From positions 866,368-930,367 of the forward strand of contig NW_026570280.1 of assembly GCF_019649055.1 (NCBI RefSeq): 64,000 nt of DNA, in the 5' to 3' direction. The stretch's first letter is position 1. Each line of letters opens with the position of its first letter. The notes beneath the pieces were generated by a model. That model was not told where the DNA came from and did not search any database. It saw nothing but the letters and a program-made list of their open reading frames with translations. Below, one piece after another: positions 34,837 to 48,383 of this stretch. The DNA is from Paramacrobiotus metropolitanus. Taxonomy: Eukaryota; Tardigrada; Eutardigrada; Parachela; Macrobiotidae. A program made the translations under genes and the position numbers.

Positions 34837-36535
34837 CTACACCGTCATGACCATTTTTCCGTCACTGTACGGCGGCGGTGGTCCGTTATGCTCCTTCACA
34901 AAGGCGATAAGCTTGTACTCTTCGCTGGAGGAATGGAGGTCATCAGAGTTCCGATCAGCCGACTTCAGCTCTTTGCGAACGGATTTACTTTGCCGAATGA
35001 TGAAGACCACCACGATGACGCTGGCGATCTGTAGCAGCACCGCTGCCAGCATGACCATCTGTCCGGGGAAGTCGGCCTGGAAGGCTTGCTGGATGGCTGC
35101 CCACGCCTCCAGTTTGGGTTGGGCAAATAAGACGGGTTGGTTAGCGGCGTGCCCGACCTGGTAGAACCACGCGTAGACCATGGCAAACAGACACATGCCG
35201 GAGCCAACTAAAGCCCACAGCTGGCAAATTCCGAGCGCACACAGGGGCATGCCACCTTCATCGAAAAAGGCGGAATTCCTCTGGCCGGGAAATATTCGCA
35301 CACAAGCCAGCATAAAACGGCCACCGCATACCAGCTGCGTCCCGAACACCGGGATGGAAATGACCAACGCCAGCGCTTGTATCATCGGAATACGCTCGTC
35401 CGAAACCAGTATCCCTGCAAAGCATTACATAGAAGATTCTGCAGAGTGATCAAATTATTATCGCTTCAAAGAGAGAATCAAACTAATATGACACATTTAT
35501 TTTTTAAGGCAAAATTTCAGCAATGGGAAAAAAGTCTTGGGAACGTTTTGTCAGCGAAAGTTTTGGAACGAACCGTTAAAGCGAATATCACTGTAGGTTC
35601 AACAAATTTTCATCCCTACCAATGTTTTTTCAACAATCCAAGCGTCGCATTCTTGGATTTTGCTATTAGCATTTCTTATTTCACGAGCTACAGGTAATAT
35701 TATCAATAATTATCGTGATTACTTATTGTATATATAGACCAATCAAGCTCCTTTTTATTATGTACAGACAGTACAGTTAACATGCAGCATGCAGTCATAT
35801 GACTACAATACCTAGTGTTGATTTGTACGTAGATCAGTACTGTCGATCGATAGAAGCTAAAACCGGTGAGGATCGGACATCATTTCAGGCACAGTTAATG
35901 ATGTCAGTGGAAATCAGAGTAGTAAGTAGTGCCAGAAGTCTTCACATCGAGCTTACGCTCAAGTCGTCTAACAATTGTAAGCGGAGGCTGGGATCATGGG
36001 ATGCCTCTGCTCCTTCTACCCCTAGGCTCGTTGCAAAGAAAGCCATAAAATAGGGTCTGTTAAAAGGGATCCTGAAATACGAGTAGGTGTGCCTCGAACA
36101 AACGCTAGACGCCAGCGAAGCGCTTTCCTGTTGCACGCATTTGTCCATTCCAATCAGTCCAGAATGCGTTTACACACAAATTAAGTTACATAATATTACA
36201 ACGTCCATCGATTGATAAAGCAGACAAAATTAGTAAGTATTTTAAGGTTTAAAACATCTACAGTATATAATTTTAAATACCTATTTAGCTGCTGATGATG
36301 ATATACGCTGCTAATGATGCTGCTAATAATGTTATACTGTAGCATTTGCTGAAGGTGCTGGATAATGCATACGGCTTGCCGGAAATAGATAACGTCACCC
36401 ATTATTCCGCGTCTCACCGTAAAATATGTTGTAGAAATTTGCGGCGAATCCCCCAAGTGCCAAAATGACTTCCGCAATGCTGAGTGCCAACACACTGCCA
36501 GCAGCCTTTGGAAACTTCGGTAGTTCCTCCATCAT
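34837..36535 (-). CDS. Four-pass membrane protein, PPxY tail, copy 4
   Basis: Exons 36535-36418 and 35414-34837 (minus), phase 1, 231 aa. The double-Met start and the 118-base exon 1 are as in the other copies. Compared with copies 1-3 the loop between helices 3 and 4 is 13-15 residues shorter, a difference shared with copy 5. This groups the two inverted genes. The tail ends PPPY and KMVMTV. Donor GTGAGA replaces GTAAGA. Confidence 0.85.
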
Positions 36536-38909
36536 GCAGTCGCATTAACCATCAAAAACTCGCGCGCTAGTCAATAAAATGCCGCGAATATTGTTGTTGA
36601 AGAAATATCACGAGTACCCGGGTAGTTTTTTTCTGCGACACGGGATACTCAATGCCCGAAATGCGATGATCCGAAACACTGATCATGTGAGAACAGTGAG
36701 ATGGAGATCGTATGCCTCACGGCGCAAGTGGTAACGCTAATAAGGATTCTACATCGATCGCCAATCTAAAATACGATCGCGGTACTCGAAAAACCGAGTA
36801 CAGTACAATGTATTAACTATTTTATATAACGTATTCATGGTACACCTTTCTCGATTACACTAGGCCCGATCAAAGTATACTTCAACGAGCCTGTCTGTGG
36901 ATAAGCCAGCGAAATCGAGTTCAAGCATTATCGTTTGCTTTGTTGTACCGTACATGGAAATGAATCCGTTGTCTTTTAAAAACACGTCAGACATACGCAA
37001 TTAAACACTGGTAATAAATTTGAATTACATCTATAATTATTAGTGCTTCATATCATTATTAGTGCTTCATGTTACGACCATTTTGGACACTGCAAGGTGG
37101 GGAAAGGTAAACTGAAAAGGCACCTGAAATGCCCAACCTGTTATTCGGTTTAATACAGACTGTACTTGTCATCCCGACAGTGCTCGGCGCTGCTGACGTA
37201 TAAAAGGCACGAATAGGTACGATGCCGAACAGTGAGCAGTATGCCATACATTCCTGAGATTTAGCGTACAACACTTCAACGTTTTGTTTAACTTGTAAAA
37301 CTTCCGCGTACCCGGGCATCTCAATGGTGGCATTATTGCCGTACAGGGAAGTTGTGAAAACATGCCTGGGAACTGGTTCGTAAAATAACCACTTTTTCTT
37401 GATCAAAAGGTGAGAAAAAGCACAAGTAATTTAGAGTACTACAAGTAAAAGTCCTTGCTCGTGTCCAACATCCGTTCCCATTTTAATCGAGCATGCAGCC
37501 TGCGCAGGTTTATGCCCGAGCGCGCAGCATCGAACATATGCCGCATCGATTGCGGTACATGTATACAGAGTACAAAGCAAAACACGACGAAACAATAACA
37601 TTTTGTTATATGCTAAATTAAATGCATGATAAAACCGTGCAGCTATCTGACGCTTTTATAATAAACTGCATCGCCCGATAAAGTTGCTTGCTGTTATGTT
37701 GATAATTGGAGACGGTAGTTGTTGTTCCTTGTGCTTTTGTGCAAAACTTGCGGTAACAAACCGACCCGATATATCATATATGAGCGGCGCACAAATTCCG
37801 GATATTAATAATTAACGTTATCAACGGGCAGTTTATTGGTCATTATTGTCAGCACGACAGCACTGTCTCAAATAGGAGAAATCTGCCTATGTAGGTCTGC
37901 GTAGTGCCTATTAATTTTATTTCGCTTTACGAATTCTGTAAACGGCAAAATTGAACATCACGGTTTTATTAAAACTTCATTATTTTACTTTTAGGATTCT
38001 TTCCAGATACCGCTATATTTTGGCAACACGCACCAGACAAACCGTTCAGCATTTTCAGATGACAAAATAAAACGTTAATGATTATGAAGCTGTATCACAT
38101 CTTGGATGCAGCCGAATCACAACTTTGGCATAACCTTCCACAAACGCACTGCTCCTAAAAAGATTCAGAAGCTTAATATACCGAATAACTGTAAAATGCA
38201 CCGTATCGATGGTAATGGTACGAGTAAAGCAGGTAACGGTATGAGGAGATATGATCACTAATTTTATTTCTTGCTTATTACTCGCACTTATGCCCAGTTG
38301 TAGTGCCACAAAATAGGCGTTAAATGCGCATGCGCGTTAAATGCGCGTATATCTATATACATTGCATAACAGGGCAAATCGTCGAAAATGAAAGCAGCCA
38401 TGGTTTTGCGGGAATATTCCTTCTGGAAGGAGCGAAAGGAGCGCTACACGGAGAAAGCAATGGATGAGAAAGCACTTCGGCTGGGCGTAAGCGGCTAACG
38501 CTGGGTTTGCAGTGACGGGCGTTAAGCATCTCGGGTAATCCGTGATGGCACCGTGAAGCGGGAAATACGGGCGATAACAAGAAGGTTCTCCGGAATCGAC
38601 AGTGATGATTATTATGACAGGTATGCGGGTGAGGCTCTCGAGAATCGGAGCACATACTGTACACATCAATACAAAATTACTATGTGCTTAGATAAAACTT
38701 GTGACACAAGATGCATAATGCCAATTTGCGCATAAACACTGTAATATATATATAGATATTCAAGCACTGCCTACTATGGACACGCAGTTTAGTGTTTGAT
38801 TCTCACAGGGCGCGTAAACTTGTTCAATGATTGTCTGTTAAAGGTCATGTACTGCGAACTCAACGATGAATCCATGCCTGCAACTAAAGGTCACATTTGG
38901 CATCTTGTC
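36536..38909. other. Intergenic between inverted copies 4 and 5
   Basis: Carries the inverted 5' flank of copy 4 (about 36,600-36,900) and the inverted 3' flank of copy 5 (about 38,080-38,780). The latter includes an empty version of the element A insertion site at 38104-38109. No gene seen. Confidence 0.55.
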
Positions 38910-40390
38910 CTACACCGCCATCTCCATTTTCCCGGCACTGTACGCTGGCGGTGGTCCGCTGGGCTTCTTCGAACGGGCAAGCAGCTTGCGCTCTTCCTGG
39001 GACGACATGTGATCATCCGCATTCCGCTTTGTAGACTCCAGATCTTTGCGGACGAATTTACTTTGCCGATTGGTAAAAACCACCACGATAACGCTGGCGA
39101 TTTGTAGCAGAACCGCTGCCAGCATGGCCATCTGTCCGGGGAGTTCGGCTTGGAAAGCTTGGTTTACGGCTTCCCACGGCTCAGGTTTGGGTCTGGCGAA
39201 CCAGAAGAGCCGGTTAGCGGCCAACCCGACGTGGGAGAACCAGGCGAAAACCAGGGCCAGCAGGCACATGCCGCTGCTCATTAACGCCAACGTCTGGCAG
39301 TATCTGAACTGGCATATGGTATAGTTCTCTTCATCGAGGAAGGCGGAATTTCTCTGGCCACGGAGTAGTCGCACACCGGCCAGCAGGGAACGGGCACCGC
39401 ATACCAGCTGGATTCCGTACAACGGGATGAAAATGACGAAGGCCAGCGTTTGCAGCATCGGAATATTCTCGACTGCCGCCAGTATCCCTCCAAAACACCG
39501 CTTAAAGTTTCTGCGGAGTGATAAAACAGAAAATTAAATTATTGTGATACTGAAACATGTACATATTTCTAGGTAAAATTCCAGTGATGGAAAAAATAAT
39601 CCCAAGAACAGTGTTTTCAGCGGAATTTTCGAAACGACCCAGTGAAAGCGAATATCACTGGCGGTTGATAATTTTCATTTCTACCATTATTTTTTCAAAA
39701 CCCATGCATTGCGTTCTTGGTTTTTGTTATTATTGTCTGTTATTTCGCGAGCTACAGATATTATTCTAATAAACAGACTAACTATTAACCTCCTTGTATG
39801 GAGTACTTAATTAAAGACAAACGCATCTTGTAGTATGTAGTCATATGACTGCCTCGTCACCGTCTGTAGAACAGTGCTGCCGATCGATGAAAGCTGGAAC
39901 CGGTAAGGCAGTTGATCGATGACATCATAGTAAGAGTAGTGCCAGCTGTTAGTCACATCTTTTGCACTCTGTCATCAGCGTCCGAATTTTTATAAATAAT
40001 TATCTGTTTTCCAGGGTTAGAAAACAAATGGAAAAGTACAAAGTAACAAGTAACGACTGGATAGATGCTGCATGGTTGAAAAAACCATGGCGGAAATTGG
40101 AAATTAAAGCCGCAAACAGTGAACGGAGGTTAATAAATTATTAATAGGTAGAAACTTTATTATAAATTACAGGCGTCTTATCAGACGTAAATTGACGGTA
40201 CTGTTTTAGTGCTGAATGATGCGTACACCCTACCGGCAAATTAATAACGACATCCGCTATTCCGTTTCTCACCGTAAAATAGGTTGTAGAAATTTGCGGC
40301 GAATCCCGCGACTGCCAAGAGGACTTCCGCGATACTTAATGCCAACACACTGCCAGTAGCCATTGGAATCTCCGATATCTTCTCCATCAT
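38910..40390 (-). CDS. Four-pass membrane protein, PPxY tail, copy 5
   Basis: Exons 40390-40273 and 39487-38910 (minus), phase 1, 231 aa. The acceptor is TTTTGGAG rather than the pyrimidine-CAG of the other copies, so splicing may be weak. The helices are conserved. The second loop carries Tyr-Thr in place of the Gly-rich turn, and one Ile in the last helix is replaced by Thr-Asn (VVVFTNRQ). The tail has PPAY. These changes suggest relaxed constraint, but the frame is open throughout. Confidence 0.8.
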
Positions 40391-42128
40391 GCAGTCGGAT
40401 CGACAGCCAGAACCTCGCGTATCAGCTAAACAAATGCCGCGTATATTGCGTTGTTTTAGAAATATTACGAGTACTGTAATCTGTTTTCTACGATACTAAA
40501 TGCCCATAATGCCAAATCAGTGAACTGGTTTCGCTGATCGTTGAGACGGAGAGCGCGCGCATTTGCATGGCGCGCGCGGTAATGCTAATAAGGATTCTCT
40601 ATCGATCGCCAATCTACAATATGAAGGCGGTACTTGAAAAACGGAGTACAACACAATGTATAACGTATTCATGGCACATCATTCTCGATATACAGATACT
40701 CTAGGCCCGATCACAGCGTGTACAACGAACGAGCCTGTCTGTGGACGCTGTGGTATACGATGCCTCGAGTCTCGAGTGTGTCCAGGTTAGTTAACAGTAC
40801 CGCAGCTATTGTGAGTCGATGTCTCGATGGCCAGCGAAATCGAGATCAGGCATTAGCGTATGCTTTGTGGTACCGTACGTGAAAATAAATCCATTTTGTT
40901 AAAAAAGAGGTCAGACATACGCAATTATAATTATTAGTGCCTAATAATTATTACGATCATTTCGGACACTGCATGGTGGAAAAGGTAAACTGAAAAGGCA
41001 AATTGAGATGTCATGATGTTCGACGTGACAGTTTAGGACACGTAACTGCCTGTCAAAGCTCTACAAAAATAAAGGCATTCAGTTCGGAATTTACCGTCAA
41101 CTTGGTGTACGATCTGCGTTATCAGCAAGTTTTTCTTTTTTGAGTACGAGAGATTTTCGATGGGATGTGGGCAAAGTTGGCGGAATATGTTTGTTAGCCG
41201 AAATGTTATATGGCAACCGAAGTAAAAATGGCGACCAAAAAAAGTTTGGCTGAAATGAGAGAAGCCAAAATGTAAACAGCCGAAGTGATTGGTAGTTTAA
41301 TTATCCACGGTGCGGTCGATCAGGTTATGGGATAAATGTTACAAAATGATCATGTTACACAATAAACGGAAATTTTGACTGCTGCTACGAAAGAGAATTC
41401 TTCTTAAGAAAATATCACTCGACGACCGAAGTTTAGTGAGGACTATCTAGGTTTGCGAGCATGAAAATGTGGTATCGTGCGTGCGCTTATACGATATTAT
41501 ATCTTCGCTTAACGCTTCTTATATCTTCTCGTATTATATCTTCGCTTAACGCCATCTATACACGCTGACCAGTCGGATACTTGGACTTAAACTTGGACTC
41601 TTAATGCTAAACTGTTAATGCTCTTGATGCTCTATCTTAGTATCGGACCGGTCTTCGACCACCGCGTTACTGTTTATCACCTGGAACGATTCCGACGACT
41701 CCTGTGTCATTTGCAGCATGCCTTTTGCCGAATATGGACAATCGGGAGGGATTTTTGTTCACTGAACGTGTCGTCCATCACCTCTGTCGCCATAACATTC
41801 GTGGCAATCTCCAAGATCGTTCGGTTGAGGTCATCGGTCGTTAGATACACTAGCTCAAACAACAAATTCCAGATACGGACGGTCCATTTCAGGAATTTGC
41901 TGCTCGAGCTGACTAAACAGTCTTCCCTCCTGTATGGGCTCACCTTGGACCTTAACTGTTCGCCGCACGTTGCGGAGTGCGGACAATATTATTTAGGCTG
42001 TAGAAACGTTTTAAGTCGTAAAGAATTTAAACGTCATACAGATTTCCAGCACTATTTTCCTGATCACAGGTTGCATTGCTGGTGCAGCTGAATCGAAAAA
42101 TAAAGGTTGATGGCTGCGGAGAGTAGAG
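40391..42128. other. Intergenic, decayed TTCGGCC repeat inside
   Basis: The 5' flank of copy 5 reaches about 40,900. At about 41190-41295 degenerate GCCGAAxTG units match the arms of the element at 4383-5097. Overlapping open frames on both strands at 41618-42091 are not recognised and at most one can be real. Confidence 0.4.
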
Positions 42129-42191
42129 CATCCATTAGTTAATAACTTCATAATTCTGGCCCAGAATTATGAGGTTATTAACCAATGGATG
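42129..42191. repeat. Hairpin, 31-base arms
   Basis: Left arm 42129-42159 and right arm 42161-42191 are inverted copies with two differences and a one-base centre. It is almost perfectly palindromic and unrelated to the neighbouring hairpins. Confidence 0.8.
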
Positions 42192-42650
42192 GATGAAATT
42201 TGAAACAATCCAAGGCCTAACATAAGGCCGCTGGCCTAACAGAGAAGCAGACAACTGAATAGAAAAAGATTTATATTTCTGGCAAGTGTTTGACCTGCCG
42301 GTATACACATTAGGGCACGGCGGCACGCGAATCTCCAGAAACCTGTAGGCTGAAGGTTCTTGTGCACAATCTGCCTAGTAAATACCGATACGGCTTACCC
42401 AGGCTGTCAATGCGAATTTCTCCGATGGGCAGTGTGCCAACGCGTGCTCTGGACACCGCTTGTCACGGTCGTCGACTGACGGCGTCCCGAACCAACTCTT
42501 CCAGAGTTGCATCCCACATCAGCACTTCAAAGCTGAAATCCGGTCTGTTTTTTTTTATAATTCATGTAACTAGTTGCGTGGGCCAGATTGATGATTAAAG
42601 CCGGTTGAAAAAAAAATCCGGTGAAACGGTTGAGTCCGCGTTGGTCGTCT

Positions 42651-42728
42651 TATCGGTGACTTACCGAGAACTCTGAATTAATATATATAGTTATATACTA
42701 ATTCGGAGTCCTCGGTAAGTCACCGATA
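42651..42728. repeat. Hairpin, 30-base arms, AT loop
   Basis: Arms 42651-42680 and 42699-42728 differ at two positions; the loop is a TATATA-rich 18 bases. It could be a small RNA precursor or the fused ends of a DNA element. Confidence 0.75.
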
Positions 42729-43569
42729 AAATAGCAGCTAGATTTACCGCCACATCGCTCCAACCCGGTGTTGGCTTTGCTTGCGTGGGCAACCTAGGAG
42801 CTTGGACGAGATGGTTGGAAATTGTCCGCCTCCATAAATGGTGCAAGGTCCCTGCACCATTTCAGGAAGAGGACAATTGCAGCGAGGGTAAGGAACCCAG
42901 TTAATGCAAGGCTAAAAATCCTCCCCATGACGTAAATTGGTAGTTACTGTACTCGTAGTGCAAGAATGCTTCTTCCGACTTCTTCTGACTTCTGATAAAT
43001 AGTATGCTAATATTTAAACCGAGCCGTTCAAAGCAAAAAGTGTAATACAATTACAAAACACTGGTATCAGCCACAGAAGCGCAAAGTGTTAACGATAAAA
43101 GGTACATTTACAGTGTCGAGTGGAAGAACGAGAGCAAATGGCAACGCGTCTCTGAGTGGAAATTTTTATGCCGCTTATCTCCGGCTACTATTTGCTTTTT
43201 ATTTATTCAAGCAAGATAATATGCCGTTGGCATTAATGGCATATACTACTGTAGTACACAATAGCCACAATAAACTCGGCATTTGGCTTTCCACCAGAAC
43301 CAGTTTTGCGGCCATAACCGGTTGCTTGAAGGAGACAGCCGAAACAGACATCGCGCCTAACGCGATTACCGCTGAGCTAAGAGTAATTTATGGCAAAACA
43401 TATCGATATTTGCAGACAGAAATTACATAAGTTTTTAGTTAGATCAAAGAAAACAATTTTTTGCTGTTAATTTTTCGCATATTGTCATCAGTTTTATAAA
43501 TCTGTGAGTTTTCTGCTCTTGGCATGTACCAGTATCTGGTCGCGTTGATATTCCTTTCCAAGAGCGTTC

Positions 43570-43617
43570 AGAACAGGCCGTATCAATTAAAACGGCCTGA
43601 TTGATACGGCCTGTTCT
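43570..43617. repeat. Hairpin, perfect 18-base arms
   Basis: AGAACAGGCCGTATCAAT and its exact reverse complement are separated by 12 bases that repeat part of the arm (ACGGCCTG). Confidence 0.8.
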
Positions 43618-45278
43618 GTAAGAGGAAAGAATGTCTAACATAATTTCATTTGGAAATTTTCAAATTACAAAAGAGGAAGACCGAAAAATCTGCTGAATAT
43701 AGCGCGAAAAACCAACTATTCTAGGTAGGACGTCCAAAACCGGTTTTTTATGAATTCTTCTGCGGCCAGCTCAAACTCAAGTAAAGTCAAGTTTTAGTGT
43801 GACAACTTAATGGTTGTAGTTATTAAAAACTTTGGTACGGTTAGCGGACAAAGTTTGTGGCGGAAACTATATATATATAAAATAAAGTTATTTCTGGCAT
43901 GCCCTTTGTATATTGGGCCGCTGCGAATAGCGTCGCTGGGGAAACTACCACCCATGACTTGCGTGTAATATGCAACTTGGCTAAATTAATCATAAGCATC
44001 CTGTCATCACAAAAAATTTTTTGAAATCTCAGGTGGCGCACAGCTTTAATGCCAATTATTCCCTACTAGCTAACTGCCATTGGCTTCGATGCGTCTCTTT
44101 CCTTCACAAATAAACCGTCAAAAACTAATGCTCCCCAAATACAGAGGACACAGACGATGTGCTTAAGCCATAAATATCTTACCCACGGGTGGTCTTGTGT
44201 CCGGTGGCCGCAGCCACGATGACGCCGCCCACAGCAGTTGAAGAGCTGCCTACAGTGAAGGAGAGGGGGTGTTGGTTTAGATTATAGAACGTTCCGGCTG
44301 TCGCGCAACGCCAGTTAGTAACTGAATATTGCGACGGCCCTTCACGCTACTGTAAAAATCTATTTAAAAATACCGGGGCACATTTTATAACAGAAGGCGG
44401 TAGAGGTACTCTACTTTTCTGTTGAAGATCCGAGATAGTCTGCAACTGCGGCGGATAGACCACTCTCCTTGCTGTTATTACGGACGTTATATGTAGTTAT
44501 ATTCAGCTGTAGATGATTTACACATGATTTTAAGATCATCATTTTGTGATAGCTACGTGACACGAGCGCAGTTGTCATTGCTTTGCGATCAGCCATTTTC
44601 TGCTGAGGGTAAGAACTAGCCTGTGTTGCACCCAGTATGGCTGTTGTGGGAATGTACGGGTTGGGTTGTTGTGGAATGCGACCTTTGTATGGTTGTTATT
44701 GCTCTGACTGTGTTCAGTGTGAAGAATTTTAACTGGCAATAATTTGGTCTATTGAGATGAAAACAAGTCGGAAACAGGTAAAATTGGTCGAAATTCTGAT
44801 TTGAGTCTTACCGGCTACTGGGGCGTTTGTCCGTAATCCGGCTGGCTGTAGGTCAACTTTTGGGTTGCTCTTGCTTTGTACATGTGCAAGACAGTGGGAA
44901 ACATAAAGTAGTTCATAAAGTAAATAACAAACATAAAGTTCTAAATCGCTACTCGTAGTACAGTTGGAAAGCTTGCTCGCTAGCTCGTCTAAGATCGTCA
45001 AAGCGGAAAAAGTGCCTGTTATAAAGAGCAGTAGACAAAGAAGTCAGCTGAGTAAATAGTCAATCATCAGACGATGACAGAAGTACAACGTATACACAGT
45101 ACAAATTTAAAGAATGTAGTAGTAGCATCCATACAAGTGAATTTCCCACTGATAACACACGTCAACTCAATTGAGCAATTTCCACTTATTTCGGAATACA
45201 TTACATACTAAGAACGACTATTCGCACACTGTCGATTAGTAAAAACAGCCACCAAAGTCATCAATATTGACACAGCTT
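43618..45278. other. Intergenic, nothing recognised
   Basis: Short open frames on both strands, none with recognisable motifs or splice structure. Confidence 0.4.
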
Positions 45279-45693
45279 TCAGTCGGCTTCGTCGGTGAAC
45301 GAACGAAAAAATAAAAGGCTAGACATTGAAAAGCCGGTGGAAATGTAGCATTCACGCTGCTGTTGCCGTCCATCCGGCAACGACGGCGCGAAATGTACGG
45401 ATGCCGACTGAGTAAACCACTCGTGCCGGCTGACATCGTTGTGCAACCAGCAGTCCACCCTCGTCGACCGGGGACTGGCCTCCTTCGTCATGGTGATGGT
45501 CAGTGTCGTGGCGCAGAAGGGATCGACCGCTGCTTGTGTTGACACGTTAACGTTGAATGTGACGGTTCCGTTGAGTAGACCGGGCATGTCCCAGCCGAGG
45601 AGAGAAGGATTGGGGGGACGCCACGAAATAGTCGTCATACTTCCAGAGGAAATGAAAGTTGTGAATGAAGCGATACAGTATGATGGACTGTAA
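45279..45693 (-). pseudogene. Partial paralogue of the Ig-like gene
   Basis: The frame carries the second Ig-like domain only: TTISWRPP, then FCATTLTITMTKEA, STRVDCWLHNDVSRHEWF and SASVHFAP, all aligned with the end of the intact gene at 33,100-33,300. There is no first domain or signal peptide upstream. It is either truncated or an exon of a gene whose 5' part is lost. Confidence 0.6.
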
Positions 45694-46245
45694 TGAGACC
45701 GGTAACTTTTCACATAAAAAATAATCACGTTAATGTCGAGATGTATCAACTGCACGTTAAACGGTAAATAACAGTACGCTTTGGTGCTTTCCGAATAGCC
45801 CGCTCGATGCAAATATGTGATGCGTCAGTGGCGTGCAGCTATTTGGTATCTAGTAGTATGTCTGATGAGATACAGTAGCCATTGGCTAGCTATAGGAGGT
45901 ATGACGCTGAAGAAAGCGTCAAAGGTCACCAGCGGAGATGTGAGAATAGCAGCCACTTTTTGGCTGTGGACCGGGGTGGTAAAAGAAGACCCAGGGTATA
46001 ATAATATGTACTGTATACTGGATGTGCTGTATGTACTGTATATGTACTGTATACTGTATAAGATGTACTGTACAGTCACTGGGCAACGTACATTGGTGAA
46101 CGCAAGGACCGTTTGTTGTGGTTTTTGCGATCGCAACGTAACAGAAAAAAATGAAATAGAGCCAGGAAAAATTCCTTTCATAATAGTCAAACTATTTTAA
46201 GAAAGACCATATTACTTATGATCATATGAATAACTAAGAAAACAA

Positions 46246-47606
46246 TTACGGGCGCTTGTACAAAAGGGCGTAATACTCAGGGACATACGAAACTCGACCG
46301 CCATCATATTTTAGTTTGTAAAACGTCTGATTTTCAAACGATTTCACGCTATTCAATACCACCGCAGGTGTCGTGGAGGGCCATCCAATCATCGCAGCGT
46401 ATTCTGTAGGCAAATTACAGTATGTCACGATATGTGCTAGGATACTCGTAAAATAAAAAATAAAACTCGGAGGAAAAAACTGTACCTTCGTAACGCCCAA
46501 CTTCCCAGCTGGTCTTATAACAGCCAAGCCCCGCTTGGGCTACAAAAAGTGTGCACAACCTTTTCGGTTCATCGACTGCATGGGACCCTTCTGCTTGCTT
46601 GATGGCGTGGTACCAGGTCATGAAGTCGTTGACCGCCAAGTCAATACAGCTTCTATCGCAGATCTTGAAAATGCAGAAATTCAGAACAATGCGAGAAACG
46701 ATGTTCAAACAAATTAGACCACACGCATTTTCGAGGGTCACCACCTGCAAAAATTGTAAAAAACAATGAAAAACTAGGGAGAGAGAAAAAACATCGACGC
46801 TAACACGGTGCTCTAAATTAGCTTGAAAGTCTTACTGTTGTTTGAATATTCGTTTTGTTGATCTTAAATGGCTTCTCCCATGACTTAATTTGATCATAAT
46901 ACTTTTCGTTGTCACCCTGATACAGTTTCATCAGCTGATTTAAGAACTGTTTCCAGTTCTCCACGAAGTCATTTCCGACGCTGTCATAGTGATAAGCAAC
47001 TAAAAAAAAAAGGTTTTCTCATATTTCGGTCGCTTCAAGTATACGTTTTCATAGTTCGGTTAATTGGTGTAAAATTTTTTGAGAAACAAAAAATACCACT
47101 GTTTACCATTTTTTGTGGACCACTGCTAACGTTTGGTGGGCAACCTCGTCCGTTGATTGGCAGAACGGGATGATAACTAAGTCCGCTTTAACAATCTTTC
47201 GAAATGCCTGTTCGTCAGATAATGTCGGCATACCAATCAACAAACCCAGTCTGTCTCGCATGGCTACCCACGCCTTGAGGCTTTTTATCATATCAACACC
47301 AAAACAAACAACGCGGTTTTCGTTACCGGTTCCACGGATGACACTGAGTATGATCGTGTCTACGTGACCAGAAAAATAATCAGGTAAAACTGGCTGGTAG
47401 CAGTTAATGAGCATGTGACAGATGTCTCGATCGGCTGCACGCTCGCGCTTGTTTGAATACTTTTTGAAACACTTTTCAATAGAGAATTTGACATTTTCAC
47501 AAAGGTCATTTACGGAATATAGATGGTCGAAACATTCAATGGGAGACATGAACGTTTTCGAGCATTTTGTGTTAGACAATAACGAATTGCTGTAGCATTT
47601 GAACAT
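46246..47606 (-). CDS. Unrecognised four-exon gene near the left edge of element B
   Basis: Exons 47606-47107, 46999-46836, 46744-46486 and 46403-46246. The last three join with consistent phases at GT-AG sites. The first junction is off by one base, next to a run of six A, which may be a sequence error. About 360 aa, soluble, with scattered Cys and no recognised motif; blocks include LPDYFSGHVDT and KADLVIIPFCQS. It lies just left of the secure element B genes, so it may be element cargo or a host gene; I cannot decide. Confidence 0.5.
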
Positions 47607-48383
47607 TTTTAGTTACAGATTGCGAGATTTTTCAGAAATAATATTAATTGTCCTAAAAATACGTATTTATGGTTGTTGCCTTATTGTTACAACAGTTAGT
47701 TGCATGGTAACCGTGAGGATGGTCTTACAAACACTGAGAGCTATTCCTGTTGTGGTTTTTTGTTGAAGGACCTGTTTATGTATGTAGCATACAACATATC
47801 GGGCTAGATCTCGTTAGTTTTATACATACTAGCATCTGTACCAGGAGTTTGAAATAAATTAATGAACTCAGCTTCTGTTCGTCCAATTTTACGGCTTCAA
47901 AATAAAACTTTAATTTTATTTTTACAGCAAAATGCTACGCAGAACCTCATTCTGTAATTTTTATTCAGGAAAAAAATGCACCCTGATAAATTGTTTGTCC
48001 CTTACTGCACCCGTGGTTTTCTAACCACCTTCCGCCAGGCAATTACTGCTACAGCTGAACACAGCATATATATGTATATACGAGTATCACCAACTAGGAA
48101 ACGTATATGAGTACACGTTTACAGACCGGAAAGCAGCAGTCTCCATTTTTTTGCCACTGATACTCTAGATTCACTCTAATAAACGCCAAAAAAGTACATT
48201 TATCCAAAAACGGCGTATTCAATAATCGCGTAGAAAATCAAAAAAAAATGCGTAATGGAAAGTTTTTCCCTGATATTATATCTGGTCCATATACGTGAAT
48301 ATTTCTGATAGTAAAACACCGATGTCTGAGAAATTTGTTTGCATTTTTAAAAGGTACTAAAGATAACACAACAAAACAAAAAC
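47607..48383. other. Non-coding, AT-rich
   Basis: No gene, palindrome of the element B type or terminal repeat is recognisable here. The element B left end may lie here or further left. Confidence 0.4.

Noticed and set aside
41618-42091. 157-aa plus-strand frame and the overlapping 78-aa minus frame
   Set aside because: No motif, no splice structure, and no similarity elsewhere in the window; not enough support for a gene.
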